From the NCBI GenBank assembly GCA_030424545.1, contig JAUHWL010000005.1:212624-276623 (forward strand): 64,000 bases of DNA, written 5' to 3'. The translations under genes and the position numbers were made by a program. This DNA comes from Bacteroidia bacterium (GTDB lineage Bacteria > Bacteroidota > Bacteroidia > Flavobacteriales > Schleiferiaceae). The notes beneath the pieces were generated by a model, which did not search any database, was not told where the DNA came from, and worked only from the letters and a program-made list of their open reading frames with translations. Below, piece by piece: positions 1 through 9,434 of this stretch (position 1 is the stretch's first letter; each line of letters opens with the position of its first letter).

Positions 1-278
1 ACAAAACCCACAACATAGAGCTGCAACCCTACGGCTGGTTAAAACTGCATGTTAAAAACGTAAACCCGTGGAATGGGGATGACAGATTATCCATATCACT
101 TGGGGGTTCAATTCATTCCTACTATGGCATAGTAGATAAGTCAATCCATTCAAAGGAACCTGGAAATGGAACTAAGACGCTCGTTTGGGCTGTAGAAAAA
201 AATGGGATAGTTAATAGTTTTCAAAAGACCATTTATATTCAAGGTTTTGATACCTCTTTTTATGAAATCCTTTACTAA
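1..278 (+). CDS. C-terminal part of a lipoprotein paralogue (5' cut by window edge)
   Basis: An open frame (codons in phase from base 3) runs in from the window edge and stops at TAA 276-278, leaving 91 codons. Its first about 27 residues, including the stretch LQPYGWLKLHVKNVNPWNGDD, are nearly identical to the middle of the complete lipoprotein that follows at 331-951. The last residues (GFDTSFYEILY) also match. Between these anchors the two proteins differ strongly. It is therefore a tandem paralogue whose N-terminus and signal peptide lie outside the window. Function is unknown; a cell-surface lipoprotein is inferred from the neighbour. Confidence 0.8.
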   Translation, partial: KTHNIELQPYGWLKLHVKNVNPWNGDDRLSISLGGSIHSYYGIVDKSIHSKEPGNGTKTLVWAVEKNGIVNSFQKTIYIQGFDTSFYEILY

Positions 279-330
279 CCCACGCTGCTGCTTTGCAAGC
301 AACCCCAACTAGTATTAAAAAAACAAAATA

Positions 331-951
331 ATGAAAAACACACTTTTAACTTTAGCAACCGCAGCCCTTCTATTAAGCTGCTGCAAACCAACCGTAACAA
401 CTAGCCCAAGCCCCAATTACACCACAACGGTAACGGGCTATACGGTAACTACAGATAGCCTAGATCCTATACCCAATATTGTGCTTAACATAAACCCGCT
501 AGCAGGTAGTTACACCACACCCGTAGGCGGCAAAACCGTACGCACAGACAGCACAGGCCGCTTTGAGTTTATTTACACAGGCCCAGCCTATGGCCAAATA
601 GGTATTAGCTTTGGCGGTAACAACAGTTACCACAACCTAGGCGGGTACGACTATATTACACCCTACACCACCCAAACCCACAACATACAGCTGCAGCCCT
701 ACGGCTGGTTAAAACTGCATGTTAAAAACGTGAACCCGTGGAATGGGGATGATTTATTGTGGGTAGGTATTGGTAATGGTAATGGATTAATAGAAAACGG
801 AATTGTCGATAAAACGGTGTTTTTTAAGACACCAGGCAATGGTAAGACGACAATTGGTTGGGGCGTAACGAAGAATGGAATTGAAAACATCTATCGAGAT
901 ACCTTTTATCTCCCAGGATTCGATACAACATTTTATGAAATACTCTATTAA
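331..951 (+). CDS. Predicted surface lipoprotein with carboxypeptidase-regulatory-like fold
   Basis: 206 residues. A short hydrophobic N-terminus ends in a lipobox-like LLLSC at residues 13-17, so lipidation at Cys17 is expected. The following region (about 30-110) has the rhythm of a carboxypeptidase-regulatory-like/prealbumin domain: a polar TTDSLDPIPNIVLNI strand pair, then TDSTGRFEF and a GQIGISFGG strand. The C-terminal 70 residues form a segment that differs from the upstream paralogue except at both ends. No enzyme motif is visible. ATG at 331 is preceded by an A-rich stretch, as is usual in this phylum. Function unknown; a ligand-binding or adhesive role is only a guess. Confidence 0.75.
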   Translation: MKNTLLTLATAALLLSCCKPTVTTSPSPNYTTTVTGYTVTTDSLDPIPNIVLNINPLAGSYTTPVGGKTVRTDSTGRFEFIYTGPAYGQIGISFGGNNSYHNLGGYDYITPYTTQTHNIQLQPYGWLKLHVKNVNPWNGDDLLWVGIGNGNGLIENGIVDKTVFFKTPGNGKTTIGWGVTKNGIENIYRDTFYLPGFDTTFYEILY

Positions 952-1002
952 AAAACATGAAAAATTTCTTTCCCACAGGCTTTGTATAAAGCGGTAAAAA
1001 AA

Positions 1003-1026
1003 GTTAGGGCGCTGTAACGCCCTAAC
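1003..1026. other. Perfect 9-bp inverted repeat (hairpin)
   Basis: GTTAGGGCG (1003-1011), a 6-base loop, then CGCCCTAAC (1018-1026). The A-run lies on the left side, so an intrinsic terminator with a U-tract would form only for minus-strand transcription. On the plus strand no U-run follows. It lies between the lipoprotein gene and the large secreted protein gene and probably still blocks or stabilises the upstream transcript. Confidence 0.6.
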
Positions 1027-1074
1027 CACACACTCATTTTAATTCATTCTGTACAAACAAAAATTCAAAAAATC

Positions 1075-4000
1075 ATGCAATACAAATATACAGCGCGTTT
1101 TTACGCAATGCTATTGCTGCTGCTTTTAACCAGCAGTGGCATACACGCCCAAACGTGGCAAGATACACTTGCCATGCAATATGATAGCCTACAACCTTAT
1201 GTACAAACGGGTTACCTCTACAACCGTTTTTATTTGGCGGCCTTTGTAGATAGTGGCTACACCGCCAACCCAACCAATTTTAATGGCAACAATACGGCAA
1301 GCGAGTGCAGCTACAACACATTTTACAAACTGGCCGAAGATTTTAGAGAAGCCGCGTATGATAGTACTGCGCTGCCAAGCTATTACGGCCTAAAAGACAT
1401 CGATTATGCGCAACGCAATCTTGCAGACGTCCCTATCTCTATCTTTCAGATTGATTATCAAAAAATTTATCCCTTTGCTGCAGATAGCGGCTGGATTACG
1501 TTTGATACCATCAACTTAAAATATTTGCCTGTGCAAGACACAAGCTATTACCAGGATACTGTTTATGATGGCAATGGGCAAATTGTAAACCTTATAGATA
1601 CGGCCATCTATAACAACCCAGATAGTTTAATTGCACTAGCGCTGCCTGTAAACCAACTATTCGCAGCATCCACCTTTGCCAATGCTTTTGGTATTGCAGG
1701 TTTGGGAACACCCGTATCTTTTCGTTTGCCAAGCAGTTTGTTTTTTAGCAACAGCAATGCAAGTGTGCAATACAAAATAGATTTAGATGATGGGGCCGGA
1801 TGGCGCACCGTAACCAAAAACCAACAATTATCAACCACCTACGGCAGTTTTGGCCGCAAAGAGATTAAGGTAAAATTTGAAATAGGTGGTTGGCGCAGTG
1901 GAGAATACCCTGTGGCAAAAACCTACTTGGTATTGTTTAAAACCGCCCCACCACCAGATGATGCTTTTAATGTTTCTACCTTGGTTATTAATGCCCCATG
2001 CCCAGATTTAAATAATGGCGGGTTTGGTACAAGCGAGGCCCGATTAAGCATAGCCTACGCAGACCCCACACATAAAAAATTAACCCGCCCATTTATTATG
2101 ATAGAGGGTTTTGATAGCTATTTGCGCAAAACCAGTACAGACGAAAATGTATATGACCCTAGCATAGGCGGGTACGGGCGTTTGGCGTGGAATGGCTTTA
2201 TGAGTGGTAATTTTTATAATGAAGATGGAGACACCGTTTTTACCCAATTAAAAGAAGCACCACTATTATTTGATAGCTTAATTGGATTGGGATATGACAT
2301 ACTCTTGCTTGATTTTAAAGGCAACCTGAATGGCATTGAACAAAATGCAAATGCGCTAATAAATGTAATTAGATGGGCAAACCAAGAAAAAGAAACCGAT
2401 GAAGAATTAGTGATAGTAGGTGGTAGCATGGGCGGACTTGTTGCGCGTTATGCCCTGCGCAAAATGGAATTAGAAAACTGTTGCCACCAAACGCGTTTGT
2501 ATGGCACGTTTGATACACCGCATGATGGCGCCAATATACCGCTGGGCGTGCAAGATTGGGTGTATAATGCTTGGAAAAACTTAATGAGTAAAGAAGCAGG
2601 TAGAAACTACAAAGATGTACTTATATGCAAAAGTGCAAGCCAGATGTTAAGCTACCACCGCGAAGCTGCGCGTGAGGCAGAATACCACGATTTTCAAACC
2701 GTGCTAGACAGTATGGGGCATCCGCAAGATTGTTACCGCATGGCCATTTCTAACGGTACAGCCACGGGCATTGGCTTAAACATAAACCCCGGAGATCAAT
2801 TATTGCATTACGAGGTTTACAGAGACGCACCCTATTGGATTGCGGCAGCTGTTCCTGGCTTTATTCTTTCCGGATCCAATCCACTTATGCTCTTACAAAA
2901 TAATGCGTATGCCGTTGCCAATAGCCCAAATGCAGCATCAAACCAACTCTTGTTAGAAACAAAACCACTTGGCCACACTACCTTTAATTTTGCTTTGTTG
3001 AAAGGCATAAATTGGGCAGCAAAGGGTACCCTACAAGGTTTAGGCACAGGTAAATATTTGGCCGATTTAATAAGCCCACCCGCAACGCCTTTTAACCTGT
3101 TGGCTTATACAGGCGTGCAACTGGGGGTTAGTGCCGCATTTACGGCTTCTATGCAATACATCCATAACCAAAACAACAATGTATTGGCGCAAAACCTTTA
3201 CCTAACCAGGCCAACTGCCCCATACGACTATTGCCCCGGAAGCACCACCAATACAACAGGCGAAATTTCTGGTGATAAAAAGTTAGAGTTTTTTAATGGC
3301 CTAATAAGTATTGACCTTGGTACTGTAGTAGCTCCACACGCCAACCACACGTTTGTGCCTACCATAAGCAGCCTGGATTTGCCTGATACAACGGATTTGT
3401 ATTGGATTTTTATTGGCGAGCAAGTTGTTGCGAATAAGTATTCACCATTCAATGCTGTTTTCGTGCCAACACATGACCCTTTCCGCCACGAAGAACATGT
3501 AGAGATTACCAAGGCAAACAGAGATTTTGCAGTTAACCAAATAGAGGCCAACCGCCCTGTATTGCATGATGCAAACACAACCCTACACAAAGCCCTGCCC
3601 ACTACGTTTAATTGGGGCAGCCCTGCGCGCGTAATCTTGCACAACGTAACCGTGCAAAATGGTGGTAAAATGTATGTGAACCGCAACATGCCACTAGACT
3701 ATGGCTCTGGACCATACCCAGGTTTACTTAGCCGTTTTGAGATGCACACGAGTTACTGCGGTGCCTACATTATTATTCAAAATGGTGGTTTGTTTGAGCT
3801 AGGTGAAAACAATTATCAAACTGTTGGACAAGGTTTAGACAACAATAAAGCAGAAGTATTCTTCCGCAAAAACAGTGTTATAGAAATACATGCAGGCGCT
3901 GTATTGCGCATAAACGATAACAGCACCTTAGTGCTAGAACCAGGGGCTACCTTAATCATCCACCCCGGAGCTATTATAGAATTAGCCGGCCCCAATGCTG

Positions 4001-6039
4001 TGCTAGAACTGCAAGGCAAAGTGCGTTTAGAGCCCGGTGCAATATTAGAACCTACAGGCACAGGCATTGTGCGCTTCGCACAAAAAATGGCCAACTCTAC
4101 CCAAACCCCCAACTTTTGGGAGGTACATGCAGACAACAGTATAAAAATACAAGGCAGCAACGGCCAACTACGCGCACAAATACAAGAGAATTTGTACCTG
4201 CCCGCAGATTTAGACAGTGTTGTATTTGGCGGTGTAACCGCAACAATACACCCCAACAAAGAACTGTTTATTCCTGCCCAACAGGTACGTTTGGCCAATA
4301 GCTTTTTCCGCGGTAGCGATACCACCCTTTTACACCATGGCGTAAAGCTTACAGGGCAACCCGCAATGGTAAAAAACACCCAATTTAGCCATGGTGTAGT
4401 AGGTCTAAAAAACGATTTATTTAGCCAAGGCATGATGTTTACGGTAAGCGAATGCACCTTTACACACAATACTTTGGGCATGCAAACCTATGGAGGTTCT
4501 GTAGAAGCCTACCAATGCACAACGCGGTACAACACCAACGGCTGGAGCCTTTCAGACATAAGCAGTGATGCCTCTATAAGCCAAAGCATTTTTGCACACA
4601 ACACCAACATTGGCCTAGAGGTTTACGCCCAAAACAACGTAACCACTTATATAGACCAATGCGCCATAAACAACAATGAGCAAGGCCTGTTTTTTACACA
4701 CGGTAATCTGCGCCCCACGTGTAATTTAATAAGCGATAATTCTACAGTAGGTATTTACGCAGAAAACGCCAATTTGCTTTTGTTAAATGATAATGCCCAG
4801 AATAAAATTACAGCCAACCCTCATGGCATTCTATTCTTGGCCACCACAGGCATCTTTTTAGAAGAAGGGTACAACAACTTTAGCGGCAATACCGTGAGTT
4901 ATATTTCTGGTGAATTAGATATGATAAACGCTAATCCGCATATAGATGTGCTCAACAATAACATGCCCGGAACCACACAAGGCAACACAAATGTTATACC
5001 CTTGCATGTATATTGGTTAGATGCAAATGCAGATACCATAGATGTACCCGTAATAAACTGGATGCCAGGTGTAACAACACCCAATGAGTGTGCACCATTG
5101 CCAGGCAATGCTAACGGCAACACATTAGCTGGCAATGTAATGATGGGCTACCAAAGCGCCAAAGTTGTAAATAGCACAAACTACAGCAACGTTTGGCTAC
5201 ATGAGGCATTGGCAGATGCCGCCAAAAAGGTAAGCACGCCAGAGTATGTATTTAATGATTTGTTAGCCATTGCCCGTTTTAGCGAGATACTAAACGCCAC
5301 CAGCGGCTCATTTACAGAAACGGAAAACTTAGCCATTAACTACGCGGCAGAACTCATGGTAAGTGCATTAAGCAACGCCATAGAACAAGGGTTAATGCCG
5401 CTAAACGAAGGGCAACAAGGCAACCCAGAACATCCATATTTACAACTGGTTACAGAGCAATTAAACAATCGTATTGCCGCCACAGGCCTAAGTGCAGAGC
5501 AGCTTTTTGAAATGAGCTTATCACTAGCCCAAAGCTACCGCATGGCACAACATTATGACTATGCCCTGCATGTATTAGACAGCGTTTCTAGCCCAACTAC
5601 GGCAGAAGAAATTGTTTATACCCAATATTGGGATTGCGTGTGTTTGGCGGAAGATGATTTGCTTAACGAACGTATTCTACCCGAAGATTTTGCCACAGCA
5701 CAAGAAAATTGTAGAGCTATATTAACTCAATATTTTAAATGGCAAAGACAACCCAAAACAGGCAATTCAGAAGTTACCGATAGGAAAGATGTTGTGCTGT
5801 TTAAACAGCTTTATCCAAACCCTGCTGCCAATGGCGTTATGGTAAAATTGACAAACTCAAACCACGCAACAACTGTAGAGCTGATAGATGTTTTAGGCAA
5901 AGTATTACAAAACATCTCATTAAATGCTACAGAAAATGAGGTGTTGATAGATTTACGAAGCACCACTGCCGGGGTCTATCTAATAAAAGTTACCCAAAAC
6001 AATCAAGAGCATGTGCAGCGCTTGGTGGTAAGCAAGTGA
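1075..6039 (+). CDS. Large secreted protein: esterase/lipase-like domain, beta-helix, T9SS sorting domain
   Basis: 1654 residues. A signal peptide (hydrophobic core then SSGIHAQ, cleavage near residue 26) is followed by a beta-rich region. An alpha/beta-hydrolase-like segment (about 335-560) has the nucleophile elbow GGSMGG with Ser451 and a downstream TFDTPHDG. Residues about 920-1350 are rich in short repeating strands (VLRINDNSTLVLEPGATL type), as in right-handed parallel beta-helices. A helical region and a C-terminal type A sorting domain (LYPNPAANG ... GVYLIKV, about 1575-1654) follow. Inferred route: Sec, then type IX secretion to the cell surface or medium. The hydrolase assignment rests on the elbow and surrounding pattern; the substrate is unknown. 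Confidence 0.8.
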   Translation: MQYKYTARFYAMLLLLLLTSSGIHAQTWQDTLAMQYDSLQPYVQTGYLYNRFYLAAFVDSGYTANPTNFNGNNTASECSYNTFYKLAEDFREAAYDSTALPSYYGLKDIDYAQRNLADVPISIFQIDYQKIYPFAADSGWITFDTINLKYLPVQDTSYYQDTVYDGNGQIVNLIDTAIYNNPDSLIALALPVNQLFAASTFANAFGIAGLGTPVSFRLPSSLFFSNSNASVQYKIDLDDGAGWRTVTKNQQLSTTYGSFGRKEIKVKFEIGGWRSGEYPVAKTYLVLFKTAPPPDDAFNVSTLVINAPCPDLNNGGFGTSEARLSIAYADPTHKKLTRPFIMIEGFDSYLRKTSTDENVYDPSIGGYGRLAWNGFMSGNFYNEDGDTVFTQLKEAPLLFDSLIGLGYDILLLDFKGNLNGIEQNANALINVIRWANQEKETDEELVIVGGSMGGLVARYALRKMELENCCHQTRLYGTFDTPHDGANIPLGVQDWVYNAWKNLMSKEAGRNYKDVLICKSASQMLSYHREAAREAEYHDFQTVLDSMGHPQDCYRMAISNGTATGIGLNINPGDQLLHYEVYRDAPYWIAAAVPGFILSGSNPLMLLQNNAYAVANSPNAASNQLLLETKPLGHTTFNFALLKGINWAAKGTLQGLGTGKYLADLISPPATPFNLLAYTGVQLGVSAAFTASMQYIHNQNNNVLAQNLYLTRPTAPYDYCPGSTTNTTGEISGDKKLEFFNGLISIDLGTVVAPHANHTFVPTISSLDLPDTTDLYWIFIGEQVVANKYSPFNAVFVPTHDPFRHEEHVEITKANRDFAVNQIEANRPVLHDANTTLHKALPTTFNWGSPARVILHNVTVQNGGKMYVNRNMPLDYGSGPYPGLLSRFEMHTSYCGAYIIIQNGGLFELGENNYQTVGQGLDNNKAEVFFRKNSVIEIHAGAVLRINDNSTLVLEPGATLIIHPGAIIELAGPNAVLELQGKVRLEPGAILEPTGTGIVRFAQKMANSTQTPNFWEVHADNSIKIQGSNGQLRAQIQENLYLPADLDSVVFGGVTATIHPNKELFIPAQQVRLANSFFRGSDTTLLHHGVKLTGQPAMVKNTQFSHGVVGLKNDLFSQGMMFTVSECTFTHNTLGMQTYGGSVEAYQCTTRYNTNGWSLSDISSDASISQSIFAHNTNIGLEVYAQNNVTTYIDQCAINNNEQGLFFTHGNLRPTCNLISDNSTVGIYAENANLLLLNDNAQNKITANPHGILFLATTGIFLEEGYNNFSGNTVSYISGELDMINANPHIDVLNNNMPGTTQGNTNVIPLHVYWLDANADTIDVPVINWMPGVTTPNECAPLPGNANGNTLAGNVMMGYQSAKVVNSTNYSNVWLHEALADAAKKVSTPEYVFNDLLAIARFSEILNATSGSFTETENLAINYAAELMVSALSNAIEQGLMPLNEGQQGNPEHPYLQLVTEQLNNRIAATGLSAEQLFEMSLSLAQSYRMAQHYDYALHVLDSVSSPTTAEEIVYTQYWDCVCLAEDDLLNERILPEDFATAQENCRAILTQYFKWQRQPKTGNSEVTDRKDVVLFKQLYPNPAANGVMVKLTNSNHATTVELIDVLGKVLQNISLNATENEVLIDLRSTTAGVYLIKVTQNNQEHVQRLVVSK

Positions 6040-6062
6040 TTTTATTTGGTATAATTTTCAAG

Positions 6063-6089
6063 GAGGTTGGTTATAGTTTAGCCAACCTC
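6063..6089 (+). terminator. Terminator hairpin after the large secreted protein gene
   Basis: GAGGTTGG (6063-6070) pairs with CCAACCTC (6082-6089), followed by the T-rich TTTACTTTT. It lies directly behind the stop of the 1654-residue protein and immediately in front of the dnaG promoter box, so the U-tract and the -7 element overlap. Confidence 0.65.
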
Positions 6090-6091
6090 TT

Positions 6092-6099
6092 TACTTTTG
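6092..6099 (+). promoter_or_regulatory. Bacteroidetes -7 promoter element of dnaG
   Basis: TACTTTTG matches TAnnTTTG and ends four bases before the dnaG ATG. If transcription starts at the usual distance, the mRNA would begin at or one base from the start codon. No clear -33 TTG at canonical spacing was found. Confidence 0.5.
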
Positions 6100-6103
6100 G
6101 CGT

Positions 6104-8083
6104 ATGAGCAGAATCACTCAAGAAACCATAAATCGCATTTTTGAAACCGCCCAAATAGAGGAGGTCATTGGCGAATTTGTGCAGTTAAAAAGAGCAGGTT
6201 CAAACTACAAAGGGTTAAGTCCTTTTGTAAACGAGAAAACGCCCAGTTTTATGGTAAGCCCCGCCAAGCAAATCTTTAAAGATTTTAGTAGCGGCAAGGG
6301 CGGCAGCGTAGTTACTTTTTTAATGGAGCTGGAGCAATTTACCTATCCCGAAGCGCTGCGGTGGCTGGCAAAAAAGTACAACATAGAAATTGAAGAGGAT
6401 GCCCAACGCACGCCAGAACAAGTAGAAGCGGCAAACGAAAGAGAATCAATTTACTTAATTTCTGAGTTTGCGCAAACCTTTTATGCCGAGCAGCTGCAAA
6501 CCGAAGAAGGCAAAAACATTGGGCTTTCTTATTTTAAAGAACGTGGTTTTACAGAAGAAACCATCGAAAAATTTGGCCTCGGCTACGCCCCAAGCACCAA
6601 AGATGCGTTTGCTAAAGAAGCGCTGCAAAAAGGCTACACAGAAGATGTGTTATCTGCATCTGGCATTAGTATAAAAAGAGAAGGACAAACCCATTGGTAC
6701 GATCGTTTTTGGGGGCGAGTAATTTTTCCAATTAGAAGCGTAAGTGGGCGTGTGCTAGGTTTTGGCGGACGCGTGTTGCGTACAGATGCCAAAACAGCAA
6801 AGTACCTAAATAGCCCAGAAACGCTCATCTATCACAAAAGCAAAGTACTATTTGGACTTTTTGAGGCACGAAAAGCTATTGCGAAACAAAACGAAGTTTA
6901 CCTAGTAGAGGGTTACACAGATGTAATCTCTTTACACCAAATAGGGGTAGAAAATGTAGTTTCTAGCAGCGGCACAGCCCTTACCGAAGAGCAAATAAGA
7001 TTAATAAAACGCTACACAAACAACGTAACTATTTTGTTTGATGGCGATGCTGCCGGAATACGCGCAAGCTTTCGGGGCATAGATATGTTTTTGCAAGAAG
7101 GCGTAAATGTACGTGTGGTATTGTTCCCAGATGGCGAAGACCCAGACAGCTATGCACGCAAAACTTCGGGGGTAGAATTTAACGAGTTTATTGCCGAAAA
7201 CAGAACTGATTTTATTCGGTTTAAAGCCGGCCTATTGATGAGTGATGCCGAGGATGACCCCATCAAAAAGGCAGAAATCATTCGCGACATTGTTTCTTCT
7301 ATTGCTAAGATTCCAGACGAGATTTCGAGGGATGTTTTCTTAAAAGAAAGTGCCAGCATCTTAAACATGGATGAAAGCGTTCTTTTTGCGGAATTGTCTC
7401 AGCTAAAAGCCAAAGTACTTAGAGACCAAACAAAGCGCGGCACACAACCCAAAATGGAGGTTGTAGAAAGGCAACAGACCGAAACTGCTCCGCAAAAAGA
7501 AAAAAAGTCGCTTCATTATGAGCAAGAATTTGAATTGATAAAGTTGCTTATAAACCATGGAAACGAGTTGTATGTAGAACCCAAAGAATACATCCCAAAC
7601 CAAGATAAAGACAAAGAAGAGGAGGAAGAAGAGTTTGTGCCGACTGTTGCGCAAATTTTGGTTGCAGATATACTAGAAGATGAAACCACCTTTCTAAACC
7701 CAACATTTCAATTGGTATTTGATATCTGTGATCAACAACTAATAGAAAATGAAACAGTACCCGAATCTGAATGGTATGTACGCCATGAAAACAAAGATTT
7801 AGCAACCCTTGTTGCCGATTTAGTAACCAACCAGACCCTTTCTGACAATTGGGAAAAACGTGGAATTTTTGTGGTAAGGCCAGAAGACCGCCTAGCCCAG
7901 CATACCAAGCAAGTTTCATTGCGCTTTAAAGGTGTTAAGCTAAAAGCCAAGCTAGATGTCATTAGAGAAACATTGGTAAAACCAGAACTAGAAGACAATG
8001 TGCGACAAGAATTTCTAGAGGAGTTTAAAAAGCTTAATTACCTTAAGCAAGAAGTAAGCAAACGGCTAAACCGTATTGTATAA
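6104..8083 (+). CDS. dnaG: DNA primase DnaG
   Basis: 659 residues, normal length. It synthesises RNA primers for replication together with the DnaB helicase. The N-terminal CHC2-type domain is recognisable (KTPSFMVSPAKQIFKDF, residues 45-61), but all four usual zinc ligands are replaced: Ser39, Val42, Asp60 and Ser63 stand where Cys, His, Cys and Cys are expected. The RNA polymerase core and Toprim domain are intact, with VEGYTD (Glu269) and LFDGDAAG (Asp313, Asp315). The C-terminal part is acidic and variable, as expected for the DnaB-binding region. Loss of the zinc site appears common in flavobacterial primases as I recall them. Convergent with the next gene, 3 bp between stops. Confidence 0.96.
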   Translation: MSRITQETINRIFETAQIEEVIGEFVQLKRAGSNYKGLSPFVNEKTPSFMVSPAKQIFKDFSSGKGGSVVTFLMELEQFTYPEALRWLAKKYNIEIEEDAQRTPEQVEAANERESIYLISEFAQTFYAEQLQTEEGKNIGLSYFKERGFTEETIEKFGLGYAPSTKDAFAKEALQKGYTEDVLSASGISIKREGQTHWYDRFWGRVIFPIRSVSGRVLGFGGRVLRTDAKTAKYLNSPETLIYHKSKVLFGLFEARKAIAKQNEVYLVEGYTDVISLHQIGVENVVSSSGTALTEEQIRLIKRYTNNVTILFDGDAAGIRASFRGIDMFLQEGVNVRVVLFPDGEDPDSYARKTSGVEFNEFIAENRTDFIRFKAGLLMSDAEDDPIKKAEIIRDIVSSIAKIPDEISRDVFLKESASILNMDESVLFAELSQLKAKVLRDQTKRGTQPKMEVVERQQTETAPQKEKKSLHYEQEFELIKLLINHGNELYVEPKEYIPNQDKDKEEEEEEFVPTVAQILVADILEDETTFLNPTFQLVFDICDQQLIENETVPESEWYVRHENKDLATLVADLVTNQTLSDNWEKRGIFVVRPEDRLAQHTKQVSLRFKGVKLKAKLDVIRETLVKPELEDNVRQEFLEEFKKLNYLKQEVSKRLNRIV

Positions 8084-8086
8084 AAC

Positions 8087-9316
8087 CTACTTCACCAACT
8101 TAAACGTTTTAGACAAATTACTGGCAAGTACATTAAAAAAGTAAACACCTGGATTTAATTCCTGCGTCTTGATTTTTACCATTTTTTCTGAGGTTCTTTG
8201 GTTGCTTAAAAGCCTTCCGGTACTATCTAAAATGCGTATTTCTGTATGGCCTGTTAAGCCCATAATTGTAACTTCATCTACAAACGGGTTGGGATAAGCT
8301 TGTACGGACAAAAGGCTATTTTCTGGTATGCCTATATTTTCTGGCAAAACATTTACCACAACAAAACCAGAATCGCCAACGGCAAAAACAATAGAATCAG
8401 AATGAGTTGCCATGCCATTAATTCGCTGCGCTACCGTGGCATAGCTCCACCAATTGGGCGTTTTCTCGAATATCATTCCGCTAGGGCCTGTATAGCCCCA
8501 ACCGCCAAAAAACGGTTTATTATGCTTGGTTTTTATAGCGCAACTTAGTCCGGGGTAGGCAAACGTAGCTATGTCATTAAATCGCTTCCAGCTCAATCCA
8601 CCATCTTTGCTTATTAAAACACCCTCCATGCCCATGGTTTCGTAGGTGGCGTAAACCAACGTATCATTCATATATAGCACATCGCTTATAGGTACGGTAT
8701 CTAAGCTAGTAGCAATGGTATCCCAGCTTATTCCACCATCTGTTGTTCTAAAAAAATAATTGCCCGTGCTGCTTGCCAGGCCAACTAGCGTATTTAAAAA
8801 ATCAAAATTGGTAATTTGTTCTGATGCATCCCATCCACCTACAACGTAGGTGGAATCCCAATTACTTGCATTTAATTGGCTAATGGTTGCGCCTTGAAAA
8901 CACATGGATCCACCCACAAAACCATTGGCGATATCAAAAAAATATAATCCAGTTTTAAAACACATATTGGTGTTATTCGGTTGCTCAGAAACCCAATTTA
9001 TTCCGCCATTTATGGTTTTAAAAAGAAAATTGTTTACTAGCATAAAGCCATATTTTGCTGTTAAAAACTGAATATCCGTCACGGTTGGCGTGCCAATGTT
9101 TGTGCTAATATTTAGGCCAATGTCTGTCCATGTTTTTCCACCATCTACAGTTTTTAACAAGGTGCTGTCTTCGCCACCAATGTAACCCACTTGGTTGGTG
9201 CCAAAAGAAATGCAATTAAGTTTAGAAGTGGTGCCTACTTGAATGGGAGTCCAAGAAGTTTGTGCCGATAGGGCCATGCCCAAAAGACAAAATAAAAGTG
9301 AAGTAAAAAATTTCAT
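8087..9316 (-). CDS. Secreted BNR/Ycf48-like beta-propeller protein with T9SS sorting domain
   Basis: 409 residues. The signal peptide (MKFFTSLLFCLLGMALSAQ) is followed by repeated TVDGGKTW / TINGGINW / TTDGGISW / SKDGGLSW motifs typical of BNR (Asp-box) and photosystem II assembly factor Ycf48-like beta-propellers. The C-terminal 75 residues (VQAYPNPFVDEVTI ... GVYFFNV) form a type A sorting domain for type IX secretion. In non-photosynthetic Bacteroidota such proteins are common exported propellers of unknown ligand. It is a single gene with no obvious operon partner; the hydrolase downstream starts about 120 bases beyond its right-hand end. Confidence 0.8.
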   Translation of the reverse strand: MKFFTSLLFCLLGMALSAQTSWTPIQVGTTSKLNCISFGTNQVGYIGGEDSTLLKTVDGGKTWTDIGLNISTNIGTPTVTDIQFLTAKYGFMLVNNFLFKTINGGINWVSEQPNNTNMCFKTGLYFFDIANGFVGGSMCFQGATISQLNASNWDSTYVVGGWDASEQITNFDFLNTLVGLASSTGNYFFRTTDGGISWDTIATSLDTVPISDVLYMNDTLVYATYETMGMEGVLISKDGGLSWKRFNDIATFAYPGLSCAIKTKHNKPFFGGWGYTGPSGMIFEKTPNWWSYATVAQRINGMATHSDSIVFAVGDSGFVVVNVLPENIGIPENSLLSVQAYPNPFVDEVTIMGLTGHTEIRILDSTGRLLSNQRTSEKMVKIKTQELNPGVYFFNVLASNLSKTFKLVK

Positions 9317-9434
9317 GAGTGTGTATGTTTTATGTTTTTGTGTTGGCTAAAGTTAGCCACACTACAGGCGCTAATCATAAAAAAATACATGGCCGCGCAG
9401 ATGCAATGAGTAACCGAACAAACCAACACTAGCC

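Noticed and set aside
3228..4481. Long open frames on the minus strand inside the large secreted protein gene
   Set aside because: They lie fully within a strongly supported plus-strand gene with signal peptide and sorting domain, and their translations are low in recognisable motifs.
7403..7998. Minus-strand open frames across the 3' part of dnaG
   Set aside because: Antisense shadows of a complete, conserved gene.
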